Of a stretch of 64,000 bases of DNA, positions 59,463 through 64,000 are shown one piece after another; positions within the stretch are counted from its first letter, which is position 1; each line of letters starts with the position of its first letter. The stretch spans positions 7,918,001 through 7,982,000 of the forward strand of contig NC_063158.1 in NCBI RefSeq assembly GCF_020921035.1, read 5' to 3'. Under the pieces are notes generated by a model. It saw only the letters and a list, made by a program, of their open reading frames with translations, was not told the DNA's origin and did not search any database. This DNA is from Rhodamnia argentea (Eukaryota > Streptophyta > Magnoliopsida > Myrtales > Myrtaceae). Made by a program: the position numbers and the translations under genes.

Positions 59463-59880
59463 GATCTTTGACACTTTTAACTAATTTTGTGTAATTATTA
59501 TTATTACAAATTTCGGTTTGTTATTTTCTTGTTAATATTATTATATATTTTTATTGTTATGATGTGGAAGACAATTGCTTGTGCGTATTAAAAAAGAGGT
59601 AAAAATCCGTCGCCTCAAAGCAATAAAACAACAAACTAAAATTTGTGTTACGTCGTTCATTAGCGACGAAAATCGATCGGAAGGTCCTGAATTAGACCAA
59701 TGAAATTCTGTCGCCATAATAATAACTAAAAAGCACTTATGAATTGATCTAATCCTTTAATAATTTAAATTTTTCTTTATTGAGTAATAACTTAATCCTT
59801 CAATAAAATGCCCTTTTGTGAAAATACCAATAGATATTTCAACCTATTCTTTTTTATGACAAAAAAAAATTATACACTAG
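59463..59880. other. 3' flank of TNP2 gene
   Basis: AT-rich, probably the 3' UTR and terminator of the transposase gene. One isolated palindrome half (CGTCGTTCATTAGCGACGAA) appears near 59,652 ahead of the main array 3. Confidence 0.5.
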
Positions 59881-59897
59881 TTACGGAATCTTTGCCC

Positions 59898-60620
59898 ATT
59901 ATCGCTAATTAGTGACGACTGATTTTTGTCGCTAATTAGCGCCCTATAATTTTTCGTCGCTAATTAGCGGCGAATATAATGTTTCGTCGCTAATTAGCGA
60001 CAATATAAGTCTTTAAGTCGCTAATTAGCGAGATTAATTTTTGTCGCTAATTAGCGACGACTTAATTTTGCCGCTAATTGGCGACGACCTTTTCTTCGTC
60101 GCTAATTAGTGCGAACTTTTTTGTAGTCGCTAATTAGCGGCGACTTTAATGTTTCGTCGCTAATTAGCGACGATATTTTATTTCGTCGCTAATTAGCGAC
60201 AACAATTTTTCGTCGCTAATTAGCGACGACCTCGATATTTTGTCGCTAATTAGCGGCGACTTATTTTTGGTCGCTAATTAACGACGACCTTAGTGTTTCG
60301 TCGCTAATTAGCGATGAACTTAGTATTTGTCGCTAATTGGCGACGACCTTTTTTCGTCGCTAATTAGCGGCGAACTTATTTTTTAGGCGCTAATTAGCGG
60401 CGACTTTAATGTTTCGTCGCTAATTAGCGACGACTTAAGTTTTGTCGCTAAAGTCGCTAATTAGCGACGAGTCACTAATTAGCGACGACCTTTTTTTCGT
60501 CGCTAATTAGCGACGACCTTATTTTTGCGTCGCTAATTAGCGACGACTTTAGTTTTTGTCGCTAATTAGCGACGACTTTAGTTTTTCGTAGCTAATTAGC
60601 GACGAATTTAATTTTTCGTC
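59898..60620. repeat. CACTA palindrome array 3, internal
   Basis: More than twenty copies of CGTCGCTAATTAGCGACG or near variants (GGCGAC, CGACAA, TGACGA edges) at a period of about 30 bases with T-rich spacers. This is the longest and most regular array. It lies between the TNP2 gene and the second CACTA gene, not at a terminus of the element as far as the window shows. Confidence 0.95.
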
Positions 60621-60639
60621 GCCATCGCTAAACTCTTCT

Positions 60640-61085
60640 CGCGACGACCTTTTGGGACTTTTTTGCTTTCTCGCTTTATTCCCTCCTCATTGCTTTCTTT
60701 GTTTGACCGGACTCCCGTGCGACCCACCTCCTTCGACCACTCGCCTCCACCACCACCCTTCGTCTGTCCCGTCTCCGGCCGGGCCTCACCGCAAGCCGAG
60801 CTCGCGCGAGCCGCAACAGGTGTGCGTCCCGGATCTGCTCTCCCTCTCTCTCTGCTCTCTTGTCTCACTAGTTTGTGCGATGATTTTGTGTTCTATCACA
60901 TAGAGTTGGTCTCGGTTACTTTTGACACGGTGCAAGACTCTTGCATCTCTCTCGGCTCGTCCATCTCGTGGTGATTTTTGTCGGGTCTTTGTGGGTGCTG
61001 TTGTCGGCCCCTCTCGGTTCTCGGTGATTTTCTAGGGTTTTAGCGAGTGCCCTCCAGCCCAACTCGTGGGGTTCACCGATCAGGT
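60640..61085 (+). promoter_or_regulatory. Probable promoter and 5' leader of the second CACTA gene
   Basis: An abrupt change to GC- and CT-rich DNA (CTCCACCACCACCCTTCG, CCGTCTCCGGCCGGGCCTC) with CCGCAACAG|GTGTGCG and later CACCGATCAG|GTAATTTG as possible donors. It looks like non-coding leader exons. The ORFs on both strands here are composition artefacts. It starts directly after array 3, so the array could serve as an upstream regulatory region. Confidence 0.45.
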
Positions 61086-62160
61086 AATTTGTTGCCTCTG
61101 TCCAATTTTTTTTTTTTTTGGGTTGCACTTCATATCGGCTATATAGGCTCACATGAAGTCGGTCTTTCTTTAAAGAATGTTTGATTGGGTTTGAAAGGAA
61201 TCGTAACCTTATTGGAATATTAGGCGCTTTTGGGCACTTACTCATCAATGCATTTTAGTTGTTTGGTGAATTGCTTAGCGGAACCTCTGTCAACGTAGCT
61301 TCGATTTGTTATTTGTGGCTGTGTGCTTGCCCACTTCTCTAATTAATCTTGAGGAGTGTCGGTAGTTAGAAAACAATGTTTGTTTCTTTCGGGTGTCATG
61401 GTCGCTAGGATCAAAGTGGCTGCATTTATTTGCTAGAAAGTGTCTACGTAGTAAATTGTGGAAGCAAGCATTTTTCCAACCTGTGCACTAATAGTGTTCT
61501 AGTGCATGGAGTTGATGCCTCTCGACATGATTTTGTGTTCTATCACATAGTAAAGTGACTTCGGTCTGCGATGATTTTGTGTTCTATCACATAGAGTAAA
61601 GTCATGATTTTGCCCGATCGTACCTTATAATTTCGGTGGAAAGGATGATAATTGTTCTTATTTCGTTCGGGAGGCGAGTCTATTTTTAATCTCACCGGTT
61701 GGTAGGTATCCATTAACATCTATTTATTTTTCTTCTCAAACCTATAAGGTTGTTCCTTTTTATATTTGATCTAGTAAGGACTTTTGTTCTGCACCGGTTT
61801 AGGAGTACCAACTATGGACGGAAAGTCGAATTCAACTGTTGTAAATAGTACTCGAGTGGAAGACTCTAGTTGAGCCTTACCAATGGCAATAGAGCGACGA
61901 GCACGGGGAAGTTTCTGTTTGTATTTGACAAATTGTGAAGTTCTGGGTGTTCTATTGGAAAATACAGTAAAAGTTTATTATCTAATTTTGCTACATGTCG
62001 GTTTTCATATGACTCGATTTGGACAAGTATAATAGAAATCTCAACAGAAATTTGGTGTGGCGACTGAATTTACTCTGTTATGGATAGAAAACCAATGCGG
62101 GAAAGGCCGTAGTATTGAACTTCGCACTAGATGATTTTGTGTTCTATCACATAGAGTAAA
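60880..62160 (+). repeat. Dispersed 24-base repeat, four copies
   Basis: The motif ATGATTTTGTGTTCTATC followed by ACATAG is present at 60880-60903, 61527-61550, 61571-61594 and 62131-62154, all on the plus strand and identical by eye. Copies 3 and 4 share a longer stretch, adding AGTAAAGTCATGATTTTGCC. The copies lie in what appears to be intron or leader of the second CACTA gene. Confidence 0.93.
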
Positions 62161-62576
62161 GTCATGATTTTGCCTTGTTTTGCTTTCCCCTTATCTAAGT
62201 GTAGATTGCACAGGTCGTGAGCGAGGATGATTGATAAAATTTTTGCTGTTATAGTTCTCCAATTTCAGCATAGCAAACAAAATGATGCGGATGCATTTGT
62301 TGATGCCTAGACTTTCTCGTAGCTGCGACTTGAGTCAACGGTGACACGTGAAATGGCGATGTCAGTTATTGTGTTATTATTATCCATTTCGTTAACTAGG
62401 TTGACTTGTGTTATTATTATCCATTTATCGGAGGCAACCATTGATTCTTTCGATTTCTCAAGTTTCTCACGTGCTCTCCGAACAAAAATGGTAAGCTTTA
62501 TGATGTAGGTTATTATGTTTCCCTAACACATGTTCATATTGGAGCAGTGATATTTGTCTAACATTCTTATTTGTCA

Positions 62577-64000
62577 GTATAATAGACGTGGAGTTCGCAT
62601 GCGTGGTGCAGTTTCACAAATAAGACCGGCAGCCCCTTCCCATTCGCTTGCCCCTTCGCAGCAATCTTCCCCTTCCCTTTCATCTCATCCTCAACCACTA
62701 CATGCTGACCCTGAAGAGCATTTTAGGGGACCACCTGGCACATCCGAACTGAATGTACTTCGGTTCCATCTGCCTCGGCTCCACCCTCTTCGGTGGAACT
62801 CTCGAATGATGAGGACAACATAGTTGAAGAAGATAGCCGGCGTGTCATATGCCCACATGGAGATTCGTAAGTGCTTCATTTTTTTGAAGTAAATGTAATA
62901 TTTAGGGATGAGTTTCGTTTGGGTTGTACATATGGGTGTGAAATGAATTGTCCTTTGTTTGGATTTGAAGAAGCTACGTATGTCGTGCGGGAACTTAATA
63001 AAATAGTGAATAACTATTGGAGGGGCCGTGGATTTGTTATAGTAGCGCTCCAAGAGAAGTAAAAGATTTGTGGTGGAGCGAGTTCAAGGTAAGTTTTGTA
63101 CTTCAATTTTCTCACAAACTAAGTTCGGGGTAAATAAAGCTAGTTATTTTTCTATTGATTACGGCGGAAATTTAGTTGGGATGAATTGCAAGAGAATGAA
63201 GTTAGAAGAATTTTTAAGAAGAAAGGCTGGTGATCACATACGCAATGTGTTGAATAAAGCGAAGACAAAAATGTGAAGCCGGACTTTTATTTTGGTGATG
63301 ATTGGACTGAAATAACAAGAAGTTGGGAAGTTGAAAAAAATAAGCAAAGGAGTGAACAAAATGCCAAGAATCGAGCTTCTAGTTCTAGTGAAGGGTCTTA
63401 TGTCTGCGACATATCTTGGAGGCTCCATCAACATTGGGGAGCATAGAAAAGAATGGTAAGTTTGGTAAACATGTTGTAAGTTAATTTAATTCAATTACTC
63501 ATTTATGTTTCAATTTTGTAGGCACATGAATTGGGGACGGAACCGACGTATGTAGCTACATTCGAACGCACATTTCAAAAGAAAGATAAGACATGGATTG
63601 GCGACCGAGCCAAATCTGTTAAGGTATGTAAGGTTATACTTTTGTCTTAATGGAAATTACAATGAAAACCATGAATGCTTTCAATATTTATAGCGGTTAC
63701 ATATATGAAGTTATTATATTTTCATATCTATTTCGTTCATGTAGGAAAAATATGACGAGCTTTTAATCACTACGGCTGGTGTCGGCGATGATGGGGCTGC
63801 ATCCGAGCCCGGTGACAATATGGCATTATGGGTGGAGGCGTCGGGTGGGGTGAAGAGAGGAAAAATATTTGGGTTGGGGTCCTTGTCAAGGGTATATACG
63901 GGAAAGGCTGCTGGAAGTTCATCCTCCAATGCGGCTGTTTCAAGGAGGACATGACTCGAGGAGGAAATGACACAAGCAAGAGCATCGAGACATTTACTTG
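62577..64000 (+). pseudogene. Second CACTA gene, PF03004-type (Transposase_24), partial
   Basis: An exon after TTTGTCAG at about 62,577 codes YNRRGVRMRGAVSQIRPAAP with a Ser/Pro-rich start, then (in another frame) DEDNIVEEDSRRVICPHGDS before GTAAGT. Later pieces are APREVKDLWWSEFK (about 63,047-63,088, shifted from the preceding frame), MKLEEFLRRKAGDHIRNVLN, DDWTEITRSWEVEKNKQRSE with QNAKNRASSSSEGSYV, AHELGTEPTYVATFERTFQK and DKTWIGDRAKSVK, then WVEASGGVKRGKIFGLGS near 63,830. This order matches the PF03004 protein found beside TNP2 in plant CACTA elements. It probably corresponds to the TNPA-like function that binds subterminal repeats. At least one shift or unmodelled intron is present, and the gene runs off the window. 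Confidence 0.75.

Larger units (their letters stand above)
53736..64000 (+). mobile_element. CACTA (En/Spm-like) transposon, right end beyond the window
   Basis: The left end CACTACAAAAAAACA is the canonical CACTA terminus, preceded by ACT as the candidate 3-bp target site. Inside are a TNP2-type transposase gene, a PF03004-type second gene in the same direction, and palindromic repeat arrays. No matching right terminus (TTTTTTTGTAGTG) was found before 64,000. The internal array near 60,110 holds TTTTTTGTAGTCG, which lacks the final G and is not called as an end. Length is at least 10.2 kb. Confidence 0.88.

Noticed and set aside
60108-60122. TTTTTTGTAGTCG as the right end of the CACTA element
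   Set aside because: The last base of the CACTA inverse is missing, the array continues beyond it, and the second element gene lies further right.
59898-60620. The regular palindromic array as a CRISPR array
   Set aside because: Units are self-complementary with short T-rich spacers of variable length, lie in a plant CACTA element beside transposase genes, and have no cas genes.
60608-60974. Overlapping ORFs on both strands after array 3
   Set aside because: Pro/Ser/Arg-rich text from GC- and CT-rich DNA with no domain; better read as leader exons.

Overview
The window is nuclear DNA from a flowering plant. The evidence is intron-rich genes with GT..AG borders, a QLQ/WRC growth-regulating factor with a miR396 site, a PLS-type pentatricopeptide gene, a MOB1 gene with micro-exons, and plant-type Copia, hAT, CACTA and Mutator-like elements. 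Long GA/CT tracts in 5' leaders and the style of the repeats suggest a woody eudicot, possibly Myrtales. That placement is a guess.

The left half (1-35,000) is ordinary gene space. In order it holds: the first exon of an unrecognised basic protein (minus, 505-843); a two-exon small protein (plus, 2901-3276); a cadmium-induced AS8-like membrane protein (plus, 5118-6175); an unrecognised, probably decayed coding-like stretch (minus, about 6971-7863); a growth-regulating factor (minus, 8840-11840); MOB1 (plus, 13881-22866, seven exons that sum exactly to 215 codons plus stop); a TMEM45/DUF716 membrane protein (minus, 24535-27608); a possible secreted peptide ORF (minus, 32648-32851); and an intronless PPR protein (minus, 33427-35010). 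Introns and spacers carry small TIR elements and tandem duplications.

The right half (about 36,900-64,000) is a transposon nest built around a broken fragment of the DNA polymerase delta subunit 3 gene (39069-40855), which still has its introns. A 1.6-kb segment ending in a Mutator-like MITE (9-bp target duplication) lies on one side and is repeated in inverted orientation on the other (36918-38539 and 41786-43390). The POLD3 fragment stops at a Copia LTR end at 40856. That Copia element runs on the minus strand to its primer-binding site and 5' LTR at 53419-53735. Its integrase is split by a 2.9-kb hAT element with a perfect 8-bp target duplication. Its 5' LTR is cut by a CACTA element that starts at 53736 and runs off the right edge.

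The CACTA element carries a frameshifted TNP2 transposase gene, a second PF03004-type transposase gene, and three arrays of a perfect 18-bp palindrome. One array is internal, between the two genes. It also has a duplicated exon-like segment and four dispersed copies of a 24-bp repeat. The most unusual items are the palindrome arrays with their internal placement, the inverted duplication that breaks exactly at a MITE terminus, and the dispersed 24-mer.
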